This document shows, in pieces, positions 1 to 11,500 of a stretch of DNA of 64,000 bases (within the stretch, counting starts at the first letter, position 1; each line of letters starts with the position of its first letter). The notes under the pieces were generated by a model. That model made no database searches. It was not told where the DNA came from and was given only the letters and a program-made list of their open reading frames with translations. This DNA comes from Viscum album. Taxonomy: Eukaryota; Streptophyta; Magnoliopsida; Santalales; Viscaceae. The stretch lies in the NCBI GenBank assembly GCA_963277665.1, contig OY728120.1, forward strand, positions 944,991,195 to 945,055,194, given 5' to 3'. A program made the position numbers and the translations under genes.

Positions 1-674
1 AAAGAGATTTTATTGAAAATAATCATTAAATCTTTTAGAGGAAGCTTCATGAAAATAAGGCTTTATAAAACAGTAGAAATCCGTTCGTGCCGTATAAGTT
101 AAAAAAAACATTCTTCGTACTTTTGTCGGAAAAGTCAAAAAGTACCTCGTACGAAAAACGACAAAAGATTCCTTTCATACGTATTACTAAAAACTCACCG
201 AAGGGTAAAAATGGATTTAAACAATTTTAGTTGGATGGAAATAATATTACATATTGAGTAAACATGGATGTGGATGATAAAATACACCCTAGTAAATACT
301 TACGAATAAACAATCTCGGATAAAAATGAGATTGTGATATTTTCCTTACCTTAGGTCCGACTTGCTTTGTAAGTGTCCGAACCTCCTGTATAATCATTTA
401 AATCATGTTATTGACTTATTAAAGAATCATATTCATTTTTATGATATCATATATGGTTCACTTATGACATTATATTACCCGTTCTTTTGTAAATTCCATG
501 TTAAAGAAGCGTTTTGGGTAAAATCGTTTCATTTATCGTAGGTGTTTTGACTTGTTGTTCTTGACATCATTATTACTTATATCATGATTTACCCACTTCC
601 AGCATATAAAATATGATTTATATATAATATATATTCAGTATATATATATATATAATAGGTAGATAAATAAAATG

Positions 675-1113
675 AAAAACACCGTTCATGGAGACGGTAG
701 TCCGTACGTACGCATGAACGCTGTTTTCCTTTCCTTATTGTCTTGAAATGGAAGTAAGTAGATGACATACATATGTATATATATACATAAATCCAGTAGC
801 TTTATAATGTCATATATTTCATTATTATTTCTTATATATACATTATAATCATTCTTAAATGGTTAACATGGAGAATGAATCTCATCGCGTCGTGGAGACG
901 GTAGTCCGTACGTACGCACGAGCGATGATATCATTTCTATAAATATTGAATTGAATTGGAGTGGATCATACAATATATCAGAATCAATATGATGTTGTAA
1001 TAACTATGTATAGTTATTCTTTACACCATTATACCCATCCATGTAAGGTGGTGGTGGAAAATAGATTACACCACGGCGTGGAGACGGTATTCCGTACGTA
1101 CGCACGCGCGGTG
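675..1113 (-). repeat. Three compound hairpins in LTR copy 1
   Basis: Three stem-loops lie at 675-726 (core 683-720), 883-927 and 1069-1113, spaced by about 190-200 bp. In element sense each has an outer stem, the 10-nt palindrome CGTACGTACG, and an inner hairpin ACGG-ACTA-CCGT (AATA loop in the third). The outer stems differ in sequence but still pair: CGTTCATG/CATGAACG in the first, CATCGC/GCGATG in the second, and CACC-type/GGTG in the third. Function is unknown. Confidence 0.8.
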
Positions 1114-1448
1114 ATTTCTTTTTCCATAGGATGGATAGATGGTGAAATAGGGTTGTTTCATAATTATAATAACATATCATTATATTAGTGATACTGATGT
1201 TATTACTTCATAATGAAACAACCTAAGAAGAAGAAGTGGAAGAAGAAATAAAGATGAAAGAATTGGTAACGGTAATTACCTCTTCTTTGAAGTGCCTCTT
1301 TGAGACCTCCTCTTAGGGCACTAAAATTGGTCTTTGAGGAAGACCAGAACCTCTAGGATGTTTCTAGGGAAGTGGAGAAGAGATTTTGGCAGGGTTTGGA
1401 GGAGCTTGAGTGCTCAAATTGGTGTGAGGAGGAGGGGGAGGAGGTGTC

Positions 1449-1456
1449 CTTTTATA
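1449..1456 (-). promoter_or_regulatory. TATA box of LTR copy 1
   Basis: The minus strand reads TATAAAAG inside CCCTTATAAAAGGACACC. It lies about 340 nt upstream of the first hairpin in element sense. The same box is in both other LTRs of the array, and a matching TTATAAAAGG occurs in the LTR of element D and in the solo LTR. It is probably the core promoter that separates U3 from R. Confidence 0.65.
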
Positions 1457-3287
1457 AGGGAGGAGAGGGGCACCTTAGGAATATCTCAAAATATTATTTT
1501 ATATTAAAGTCAAAATCGGTTTATAATGGTTTCAAAGGGTCTTATTTCGAAGATAAAGTGGGGATGGGTCGAAATCCTATCAACCAATAGTATTTAGACA
1601 AGTTTACGTTATTATTTTAACCTTATCAATTAGATTTAACTCTAAGTTAAATAATTTAACTTTTACCGTGTCTTTTTGTTTTCTTTCACTATATGGTTAA
1701 TACACTTACTATAACATGCCAAACGAACCCCAAATTGTTTATTATTAAAATATATATCCTTATCTAAGTCATTTGGCCGAAACTTAGATTTTTAGGAATA
1801 AAATAACAATTAATAATATAATATTCGATTTAAAAACTATTTTGTGTCGATTTTGACACTATTTGATATATGATTTTTGTGAAAGTCATAACAGAATTAT
1901 ATGTTCGAACCAAGTTGATTAAATCAACACTAATATATCATAGTAACCTAGAAAATTATTGTAATTCATAAAAAGTCTCAAATTACATTTATTTTGGTGT
2001 TTATAACATCAATTATGTCAATATTTCATTAGTAAGATAATTACTGCATCATCATTGTGTCATAAATAAATTAAATTATTTGATGTCTAAAAATTAAAAA
2101 TAAAATACCATAATGTATTAAATCTTTTTAGATTTCTAATTAATATTTACAATCGAATTTATCTTATGTATAACCCCATATTAAAAATGATTTACTTATT
2201 AAACTTGGATTTAAACTATTTTAACCCTTCTTTAAATAAATTAATAATAAATGTCCTAATCTAATCCAAGTGGGCCTAAATGGTCATATTTTATTCCTAA
2301 GTTTGTTTTTGGTCGAATTACACTTGTCCAATAGAATTAGGACATGTGTTAGGGTAATATTAATATCATATTTACCCTTAGTTACCCTATTTACTATTAA
2401 CCGCGGTAAAAAAAAAGTAAAAAGTTATTATTCACCAAAAATTATTTTCATCTCATTGAACCACATTTTACTTACTGACATCAACCGTGTCTCTCGGATT
2501 TTTGAAATTCCATTCACAGAAGCGGTAAAATTATGTTTTATGAAAAATTCAGTTTTTTTAACTACCACTTAGTAGTTTCACTATTCATCAAAAAATGATG
2601 TTTTTCAGAACAGTGCCAAAATTTCATCCCAAGCTATATTTCATATTCCGAAAAAATGAAGTCTATTTTACCAAATTCATTACATAAAAGTTGCATTAAT
2701 TAATTTTATAATTAAATCCCGCTGTTAAAATAAATAACGTGTTTTTAAAAAACAATATCTATCAAAAGATTGACACTTGTTTATGTCTAGTTTAAATGTG
2801 AAATTACATCCAATGACCAACATTGTATTAAATTGTAAAAATATATTCTAAATATAATTTAAAACCACTCAAATTAATGATTTATCACTATTAATTATTT
2901 CTATTAAAAAAGTTGTTTTTAATTATAATTTAGTAATTTTCACTATTCATCAGAATATGAAAGTTATCCGAAAAGTACCAAAATTTCCCCTTAGGCTAAA
3001 TTCGATACTCCGAATCCAAAAATGAAGTCCATTTTAAAATTTCTAAAATTTAAAAAGTGGTTATTACTATTCATAACAGCTAGTTTTAATAATATTTTAA
3101 TAGCATTTCATTGTTTCGTAAAACTCAGTATTACGTACCACACACGCTATCGAGGAAGGTTGTGATTGCGTGTAATGCAAGGCAAGTCAAGGATGCGTGT
3201 TGTGCAAGCTCCTTTTGGTGTAGCGTACAACACAAGACATTAGTGAAATAAAAAAGAATATTTTTCATAAAATCTCGGGCTGTTACA

Positions 3288-3304
3288 TTCTACCCCCCTT
3301 AAAA
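3288..3304 (-). other. Polypurine tract, copy 1
   Basis: The minus strand reads TTTTAAGGGGGGTAGAA immediately before the LTR start TGTAACAGCC. Position and purine content fit the plus-strand primer of an LTR retrotransposon. It is identical in the second internal copy at 10192-10208. Confidence 0.85.
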
Positions 3305-3953
3305 TGAATTTCGCCCTCGAAATTCGTCGGGGTTATAAATGGTTTACTATTCGAAAGTTTCTTTAATAGAAACCCACATCGTAAAAAGGAATACCAAAAC
3401 TTGGCTTTAAAAACTAAAGTATGAAATGTAACGATTACCCAAATAAACTAATCACTGGGTTTCCACATAGGTGAAAATATGGATATGGAAGAGAAATCTA
3501 ACCATCATGTTCTGATGGAGAGTGGTAGAGAACATGGCTATGGAAAAGCCAGTAATCACAAATCCATAAATTTGTGACGATCTAAGGTATCATCTGATTC
3601 ATCAGGTATAAGAGAACTAGGAAAACATTTTTGGTTTTCAAGATCATTTCCCTAAAGTTAAAGAATTTGAATTAGAATAAATACTTACTTTATTTTGGTA
3701 CAATCTCACTGTTGTTCGTGCCTTTAACAATTTCCACTTCATCTCTTAAATAAATGAAGTTGAATTTGTTATTCGTGAAGTGTTAGCAGATCATGTGATA
3801 GAATGACGAGTCATTCCATCTGTCTCAAAAGGTTAGCAAAATTTATATACATAAGTCGATCTATAGTGGGATTAATCATATATGGTTCCTAAAATGGGCT
3901 TATACTTCATATATCATACTGCTTAATATAATAACACTAGTTTCTACTAAACA

Positions 3954-4080
3954 GGGACTTCCTGTAGGTCAGTGGTAGGCGATAAAGGCCCGTCGCACTT
4001 CGGTTGTGGGTTCGATTCCTACAGCCTTGTCCGAAGCGATGGGTTGTCGCCCGTCCGGCCGGTTGTCCTTTTTCTAAAAC
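3954..4080 (+). repeat. tRNA-derived (SINE-like) segment, antisense in element A, copy 1
   Basis: An A-box-like TAGGTCAGTGG at 3965-3975 and a perfect B box GGTTCGATTCC at 4009-4019 are spaced as in RNA polymerase III promoters. The B box lies in a T-arm-like hairpin (GTGGG, loop TTCGATT, CCTAC). No complete acceptor stem or cloverleaf is seen, so this is not a working tRNA gene. A diverged relative sits at 54466-54594 in element D in the same orientation relative to its element. It could be an old SINE insertion or a retained tRNA fragment. A minus-strand frame at 3937-4134 across it looks like chance. Confidence 0.6.
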
Positions 4081-4596
4081 TACGTTACTATAACATCCCA
4101 TCAATAATATCGAAAATCTTCTATCCTTAAACAATACTAACTTATGTCCAACATAATCCAGTCTAATCTTTAGGCTTATACATAATACTGCACTCCACTC
4201 TCATAATATAGTGACAACGATTACCAGAGATTTAATACTGTCGTTGATCCCCACATATCATAAGATATGTCTTGTTGGTCACATTCCAAACATTCAAAGT
4301 CCTTAATCGTGTATTCTCTTGAATACCTTAGTGAAAACATGAGTGCAGTTAAAAGTTAACACTTTCCACATACCAAAATCCTCAAAATTCTATATACTCA
4401 AACCATGATATCACTTAGTCCTTATATCAATCATGAGCTCATGAATACTATTAAACATTTCATTTTCTCATCTTCATTATGCGCATATCATCTTATTTCC
4501 AAAAAATATCTCAATCAATTTGAATACCACATCAATAAATATTGAAATACTCAATGATACAACATTATTTCGGAATCCCATTACATAAACACTTAA

Positions 4597-5712
4597 TCAT
4601 TCCACCACATCGTTGTCATATTCAACATTTCCAATAGTGATCGCATGTGATTTCCCTTTGTCCTTTGCCTTCAGTGGTTGCTCATGTTGATCATCACTAA
4701 CCCTTGGATTAGGGCAATTATTAGCATAATGCCCCATTTCCTTGCACTTGAAGCATTGAAGTGTTGGCGGTGCGTTCTCTGCAGTGTTTGCTTTATTCAC
4801 ATCATTTGAAACCCTTTTTCCATTACTTCGACACTCAGCTGCTCGATGACCTTCTTTTCCACACTTAAAACATTTTCTAGTCCCTTTAAGACAATCTCCA
4901 CCATGCTTCTTTCCACACTTTGTGCATAAGGAAACATTCATCTTCTTTTCACCATTATTCTGAGATTTCTCCTTAAACTCCATCTTTCGTTTCTTGTCAA
5001 AACCATGAGATGGATATGTAACACCAACTTCCATTTCTACCTTGATAGCACAACGCACAATTTATTCATAGCTACTGAAGTCTCTTATAGCTAATGCCCT
5101 TCGAAGACTTGGCTTTAAGCCACTGAAAAATCGATCAACTTTACTTTCAGGTTGGATGATAATTCCAGAAGCATACCTTGCAAGTCTTGTAAAATTTGCT
5201 TCATAGGTACCAACAGATTCATCGTCCCTTTTCTTCAGTTCAAGAAACTCTTTCTCCATCTTTGTTCGAAGAATACGAGGGAAGTACTTACTGAAAAACA
5301 AGTTCTTGAACTCGTCCCATTCCATAGACTCAATTTCATCTCTTGGCCTCGTATTCTTGATAAGATTCCACCATTGATCATCTTCACCTTCCAAATGATA
5401 TAATGCTAAGATGACTTTATCATGTTCAGAACATTGAAGAACTGAAAATATCTTTTCAGTAGTACTGATCCATTGTTCAGCCACAAGTGGATCAGAAGAC
5501 CCACTGAAAGAAGGTGGACGTTGCCTCATGAAGGACTCAATAGAATATTGTTCCCTTCTCTGCTCATTTGGAAGTCCAGAATGATTCATAGCTTGTGTAA
5601 GTATACCAATAAGATTTTGCACTCCATCTCCCATAACATTTGTTTGTTCAGGAGGGCAATCATTGCATTGTCCATTGCATTGATCAACACGGTTCCTTCG
5701 GGTTCCATCCAT
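4597..5712 (-). pseudogene. gag: gag of element A, copy 1 (one premature stop)
   Basis: This copy of the 371-codon gag is broken by one nonsense change at 5062-5064, where a GAA codon has become TAA. The first 216 codons hold the N-terminus and capsid-like retrotransposon gag domain (residues with RQRPPSFSGSSDP, WWNLIKN and KYFPRILR). The part after the stop holds three zinc knuckles: one of form CX2CX3HX3C and two of form CX2CX4HX4C. Apart from this stop it stays in frame and is nearly identical to the intact copy at 11501-12616. The start ATG at 5712 follows a leader of about 250 nt after the primer site. No pol gene follows. Confidence 0.9.
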
Positions 5713-5958
5713 CGTCTAAAACCCAAAAAGAATAGTGTGAGAGACAAAAATCATGCTAGGGAAAACAACATAATAAAGGGGGAGTACCTTCAATATCCAA
5801 CATCTTAGGTTTAATTCTATGACCGTTAGCGTAATTCTATTACTATAACCTATACGTATACTTATCCCTAGGGACATCCCTAGACATACCTTAGAAATAT
5901 CTCTAGGGATCTCACTAACGTTTTCGCATCCTAGTTTCCAAAGGTTGACTAAACCTTT

Positions 5959-5970
5959 CCTCTTATACCA
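5959..5970 (-). other. Primer-binding site, copy 1 (mutated)
   Basis: The minus strand reads TGGTATAAGAGG, two bases past the LTR end. It matches the initiator-Met tRNA type site TGGTATCAGAG except for one change at the seventh base. The copy at 12863-12874 keeps the better match. Confidence 0.8.
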
Positions 5971-7587
5971 ACTATAACGACCCTAATCTTATCGTACATG
6001 GACATTACATTACTTTTGCGGAATACTTAGTACATAACAAAAACACACACACAAGGATCGTAATAGTTTAGTGTCTTTGGAAACTCGGAACGTAATCTTC
6101 TAATCGTGGTGAAAGATCTTCAATATCTCCCATAAAGATCTTCCCTTTTTTTTACCTAAAAACCTTTCTTTATATCCTGGGGAAAAGAAAACATAAAAGG
6201 GTGAGCTCAAATGCTCAGTAAGGGTAAACAAAATAAATATCAATCACATCATATACATAAGAACATAGCTTTTGGAAATCTTAACCTGCAAAAGAGCTCA
6301 TAATATCATAACATGGGATAAATCATAGAAGTGAAAATGAGATCCCCATAATCATAACATAAAACTTGAAACTTTGTGGCATGCACACATAATCATGGAA
6401 AATCATTTCTTGTTAGTCATGACTCATTGCCAAGACTATCTTAGTGGACAAAGTCCCTTTCTGAACCGAGTTCACTCCTCGTTTCAGTCCTGTATCACTG
6501 AACCGAAATAACCTTCCGTTCCAGCCATGTCTATCTCATGAGATATAAAATCTTTACCCAATGCATTGGAGGGAGATATAGGTCCCACCCATCTTATAAT
6601 TAATCCTTTCTTATGTGTGCCACATAATCATAAATCATACATCATCGCATAACCCATGTAATAAAAATGGGATTCTTGAAACATCATGACATCATAAATC
6701 AATTCATATAAGATAAAGGAATTCAAAAACATAATTCCATCACAACATAGTCAAATCAATGTAAAAATATGTATAGAAACAGAACCCTTTATTATCTTAG
6801 ATGGAAAATAATTTTGATAAACCACTTGAATTGAATTCTTGAGGAAAATATCCTTTCTTCTTCAAAATCAATTTCTTTTCACAAAACATCATGCAATTTT
6901 AAAAGAAAGAGATTTTATTGAAAATAGTCACGAAATCTTTTAGAGGAAGCTTCATGAAAATAAGGCTTTATAAAACAGTAGAAATCCGTTCGTGCCGTAT
7001 AAGTTAAAAAAAAAATTCTTCGTACTTTTGTCGGAAAAGTCAAAAAGTACCTCGTACGAAAAACGACAAAAGATTCCTTTCATACGTATTACTAAAAACT
7101 CACCGAAGGGTAAAAATGGATTTAAACAATTTTAGGTGGATGGAAATAATATTACATATTGAGTAAACATGGATGTGGATGATAAAATACACCCCAGTAA
7201 ATACTTACGAATAAACAATCTCGGATAAAAATGAGATTGTGATATTTCCCTTACCTTAGGTCCGACTTGCTTTGTAAGTGTCCGAACCTCCTGTATAATG
7301 ATTTAAATCATGTTATTGACTTATTAAAGAATCATATTCATTGTTATGATATCATATATGGTTCACTTATGACATTATATTACCCGTTCTTTTGTAAATT
7401 CCATGTTAAAGAAGCGTTTTGGGTAAAATCGTTTCATTTATCGTAGGTGCTTTGACTTCTTGTTCTTGACATCATTATTACTTATATCATGATTTACTGA
7501 ATTCCAGAATATAAAATATGATTTATATATCATATATATTCAGTATATATATATATATAATAGGTAGATAAATAAAATGAAAAACAC

Positions 7588-8018
7588 CGTTCATGGAGAC
7601 GGTAGTCCGTACGTACGCATGAACGCTGTTTTTCTTTCCTTATTGTCTTGAAATGGAAGTAAGTAGATGACATACATATGTATATATATACATAAATCCA
7701 GTAGCTTTATAATGTCATATATTTCATTATTATTTCTTATATATACATTATAATCATTCTTAAATGGTTAACATGGAGAATGAATCTCATCGCGTCGTGG
7801 AGACGGTAGTCCGTACGTACGCACGAGCGATGATATCATTTCTATAAATATTGAATTGAATTGGAGTGGATCATACAATATATCAGAATCAATAAGATTT
7901 TGTAATAACTATGTATAGTTATTCTTTACACCATTATACACATCCATGTAAGGTGGTGGTGGAAAATAGATTACACCACGGCGTGGAGACGGTATTCCGT
8001 ACGTACGCACGCGCGGTG
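7588..8018 (-). repeat. Three compound hairpins in LTR copy 2
   Basis: Hairpins lie at 7588-7625, 7788-7832 and 7974-8018. In the first, the arms are 7588-7595 and 7618-7625, the inner stem is 7599-7602 with 7607-7610, and the palindrome CGTACGTACG is 7608-7617, overlapping one side of the inner stem. The third stem contains a pair that is G-U in element-sense RNA but A-C on the opposite strand, which hints that the sense RNA is the selected form. They lie about 340-770 nt downstream of the TATA box, so they would be in the transcript leader. Confidence 0.8.
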
Positions 8019-8353
8019 ATTTCTTTTTCCATAGGATGGATAGATGGTGAAATAGGGTTGTTTCATATTTATAATAACATATCATTATATGAGTGATACT
8101 GATGTTATTACTTCATAATGAAACAACCTAAGAAGAAGAAGTGGAAGAAGAAATAAAGATGAAAGAATTGGTAATGGTAATTACCTCTTCTTTGAAGTGC
8201 CTCTTTGAGACCTCCTCTTAGGGCACTAAAATTGGTCTTTGAGGAAGACCAGAACCTCTAGGATGTTTCTAGGGAAGTGGAGAAGAGATTTTGGCAGGGG
8301 TTGGCCGAGCTTGAGTGCTCAAATTGGTGTGAGGAGGAGGGGGAGGAGGTGTC

Positions 8354-8361
8354 CTTTTATA
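8354..8361 (-). promoter_or_regulatory. TATA box of LTR copy 2
   Basis: The minus strand reads TATAAAAG in the same context as in the other LTR copies. It lies about 1.8 kb into the LTR in element sense, leaving a leader of over 2 kb before the primer site if transcription starts about 30 nt downstream. Confidence 0.65.
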
Positions 8362-10191
8362 AGGGAGGAGAGGGGCACCTTAGGAATATCTCAAAATATT
8401 ATTTTATATTAAAGTAAAAATCGGTTTATAATGGTTCCAAAGGGTCTTATTTCGAAGATAAAGTGGGGATGGGTCTAAATCCTATAAACCAATAGGATTT
8501 ATACAAGTTTAAGTTATTATTTTAACCTTATCAATTAGATTTAACTCTAAGTTAAATAATTTAACTTTTACCGTGTCTTTTTGTTTTCTTTCACTATATG
8601 GTTAATACACTTACTATAACATGCCAAACGAACCCCAAATTGTTTATTATTAAAATATATATCCTTATCTAAGTCATTTGGCCGAACCGTAGTTTTTTAG
8701 GAATAAAATAACAATTAATAATATAATATTTGATTTAAAAACTATTTTGTGTCAATTTTGACACTATTTGATATATGATTTTTGTGGAAGTCATAACAGA
8801 ATTATATGTTCAAACAAAGTTTCTTAAATCAACACTAATAAATCATAGTAACCTAGAAAATTAGTGTAATTCATAAAAAGTCCCAAATTACATTTATTTT
8901 GGTGTTTATAACATCAATTATGTCAATATTTCATTAATAAGATAATTAGTGCATCATCATTGTGTCATAAATAAATTAAATTATTTGATGTCTAAAAATT
9001 ACAAATAAAATACCATCATGTATTAAATCTTTTTAGCTTTATAATGAATATTTACAATCGAATTTATCTTATGTATAACCCCATATTAAAAATGATTTAC
9101 TTATTAAACTTTGATTTTAACTATTTTAACCCTTCTTTAAATAAATTAATAATAAATGTCCTAATCTAATCCAAGTGGGCCTAAATGGTCATATTTTATT
9201 CCTAAGTTTGTTTTTGGTCGAATTACACTTGTCCAATAGAATTAGGACATGTGTTAGGGTAATATTAATATCATATTTACCCTTAGTTACCCTATTTACT
9301 ATTAACCGCGGTAAAAAAAAGTAAAAAGTTAATATTCACCAAAAATTATTTTCATCTCATTGAACCACATTTTACTTACTGACATCAACCGTGTCTCTCG
9401 GTTTTTTGAAATTCCATTCACAGAAGCGGTAAAATTAAGTTTTATGAAAAATTCAGTTTTTTTAACTACCACTTAGTAGTTTCACTATTCATCAAAAATT
9501 GATGTTTTTCAGAACAGTGCCAAAATTTCATCCGAAGCTATATTTCATATTCCGAAAAAATGAAGTCTATTTTACCAAATTCATTACATAAAAGTTGCAT
9601 TAATTAATTTTATAATTAAATCCCGCTGTTAAAACAAATAGCGTGTTTTTAAGAAACAATATCTATCAAAAGATTGACACTTGTTTATGTCTAGTTTAAA
9701 TGTGAAATTACATCCAATGACCAACATTGTATTAAATTGTAAAAATATATTCTAAATATACTTTAAAACCACTCAAATTAATGATTTATCACTATTAATT
9801 ATTTCGATTAAAAAAGTTGTTTTTAATTATAATTTAGTAATTTTCACTATTCATCAGAATATGAAAGTTATCCGAAAAGTACCAAAATTTCACCTTAGGC
9901 TAAATTCGATACTCTGAATCCAAAAATGAAGTCCATTTTAAAATTTCTAAAATTTAAAAAGTGGTTATTACTATTCATACCGGCTAGTTTTAATAATATT
10001 TTAATAGCATTTCATTGTTTCGTAAAACTCAGTATTACATACCACACACGCTATCGAGGAAGGTTGCGATTGCGTGTAATGCAAGGCAAGTCAAGGATGC
10101 GTGTTGTGCAAGCTCCTTTTGGTGTAGCGTACAACACAAGACATTAGTGAAATAAAAAAGAATATTTTTCATAAAATCTCGGGCTGTTACA

Positions 10192-10208
10192 TTCTACCCC
10201 CCTTAAAA
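10192..10208 (-). other. Polypurine tract, copy 2
   Basis: The minus strand reads TTTTAAGGGGGGTAGAA immediately before the LTR start at 10191, as in copy 1. Confidence 0.85.
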
Positions 10209-10857
10209 TGAATTTCGCCCTCGAAATTCGTCGGGGTTATAAATGGTTTACTATTCGAAAGTTTCTTTAATAGAAACCCACATCGTACAAAGGAATACCA
10301 AAACATGGCTTTAAAAACTAAAGTATGAAATGTAACGATTACCCAAATAAACTAATCACTGGGTTTCCACATAGGTGAAAATATGGATATGGAAGAGAAA
10401 TCTAACCATCATGTTCTGATGGAGAGTGGTAGAGAACATGGCTATGGAAAAGCCAGTAATCACAAATCCATAAATTTGTGACGATCTAAGGTACCATCTG
10501 ATTCATCAGGTATAAGAGAACTAGGAAAACATTTTTGGTTTTCAAGATCATTTCCCTAAAGTTAAAGAATTTGAATTAGAATAAATACTTACTTTATTTT
10601 GGTACAATCTCACTGTTGTTCGTGCCTTTAACAATTTCCACTTCATCTCTTAAATAAATGAAGTTGAATTTGTTATTCGTGATGTGTTAGCAGATCATGT
10701 GATAGAATGACGGGTCAGTCCATCTGTCTCAAAAGGTTAGCAAAATTTATATACATAAGTTGATCTATAGTGGGATTAATCATATATGGTTCCTAAAATG
10801 GGCTTATACTTCATATATCATACTGCTTAATATAATAACACTAGTTTCTACTAAATA

Positions 10858-10984
10858 GGGACTTCCTGTAGGTCAGTGGTAGGCGATAAAGGCCAGTCGC
10901 ACTTCGGTTGTGGGTTCGATTCCTACAGCCTTGTCCGAAGCGATGGGTTGTCGCCCGTCCTGCAGGTTGTCCTTTTTCTAAAAC
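10858..10984 (+). repeat. tRNA-derived (SINE-like) segment, copy 2
   Basis: This is the copy of the segment at 3954-4080. The A-box-like TAGGTCAGTGG is at 10869-10879 and the perfect B box GGTTCGATTCC at 10913-10923. It lies in the non-coding part downstream of gag and is antisense to the element. Only a few bases differ between the copies. Confidence 0.6.
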
Positions 10985-11500
10985 TACGTTACTATAACAT
11001 CCCATCAATAATATCGAAAATCTTCTATCCTTAAACAATACTAACTTATGTCCAACATAATCCAGTCTAATCTTTAGGATTATACATAATACTGCAGTCC
11101 ACTCTCATAATATAGTGACAACGATTACCAGAGATTTAATACTGTCGTTGATCCCCACATATCATAAGATATGTCTTGTTGGTCACATTCCAAACATTCA
11201 AAGTCCTTAATCGTGTATTCTCTTGAATACCTTAGTGAAAACATGAGTGCAGTTAAAAGTTAACACTTTCCACATACCAAAATCCTCAAAATTCTATATA
11301 CTCAAACCATGATATCACTTAGTCCTTATATCAATCATGAGCTCATGAATACTATTAAACATTTCATTTTCTCGTCTTCATTATGCGCATATCATCTTAT
11401 TTCCAAAAAATATCTCAATCACTTTGAATACCACATCAATAAATATTGAAATACTCAATGATACAACATTATTTTGGAATCCCATTACATAAACACTTAA

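Larger units (their letters stand above)
1..3287 (-). mobile_element. LTR copy 1 of element A (partial)
   Basis: This is the 3' LTR, in element sense, of a minus-strand tandem LTR retrotransposon array; it is cut by the window edge. It aligns with 6906-10191 and 13811-17095 at an offset of about 6905 bp with only scattered substitutions. The element-sense LTR start (TGTAACAGCC on the minus strand) lies at 3287, directly next to a polypurine tract. About the first 930 bases, present in the two complete copies, are outside the window. Short frames such as 961-1188 and 1372-1590 recur in all three LTR copies without protein-like conservation, so I treat them as LTR sequence rather than genes. 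Confidence 0.93.
3288..5972 (-). mobile_element. Element A internal domain, copy 1
   Basis: This 2685-bp stretch lies between two LTRs and reads on the minus strand: primer site, leader, gag, then about 1.3 kb without a coding frame, then a polypurine tract. There is no protease, RT, RNase H or integrase. LTRs plus gag only is the architecture known as TR-GAG, non-autonomous elements that depend on enzymes supplied by another element. The non-coding 3288-4596 part holds a tRNA-like segment at 3954-4080 and otherwise AT-rich sequence in which I see nothing. Confidence 0.85.
5973..10191 (-). mobile_element. LTR copy 2 of element A (complete, shared)
   Basis: This complete 4219-bp LTR serves both as 5' LTR of internal copy 1 and 3' LTR of internal copy 2. 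In element sense it begins TGTAACAGCCC at 10191 and ends GGGTCGTTATA at 5973, so the ends form a short imperfect inverted repeat (TGTAAC/GTTATA). It is unusually long for an LTR, holds no convincing gene, and carries a TATA box at 8354-8361 and three hairpins at 7588-8018. A shared middle LTR indicates an array made by unequal or intra-element LTR recombination rather than two independent insertions. Confidence 0.93.

Noticed and set aside
961..1188. Frame across the LTR hairpins, repeated at 7911-8096 and 14815-15000
   Set aside because: It is kept only because the three LTR copies are near-identical. It changes length and start between copies and runs antisense to the element through RNA-like hairpins.
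3954..4080. A functional tRNA gene
   Set aside because: The T arm and both promoter boxes are recognisable, but there is no matching acceptor stem or credible anticodon arm.
3937..4134. 65-codon minus-strand frame repeated at 10841-11038
   Set aside because: It covers the tRNA-like segment and has no protein-like features. The sequence is better explained by the Pol III boxes on the other strand.
7588..8018. Hammerhead or other known self-cleaving ribozyme in the LTR hairpins
   Set aside because: The hammerhead core (CUGANGA and GAAA around three stems) is absent, and I could not fit the other small ribozyme classes I know.
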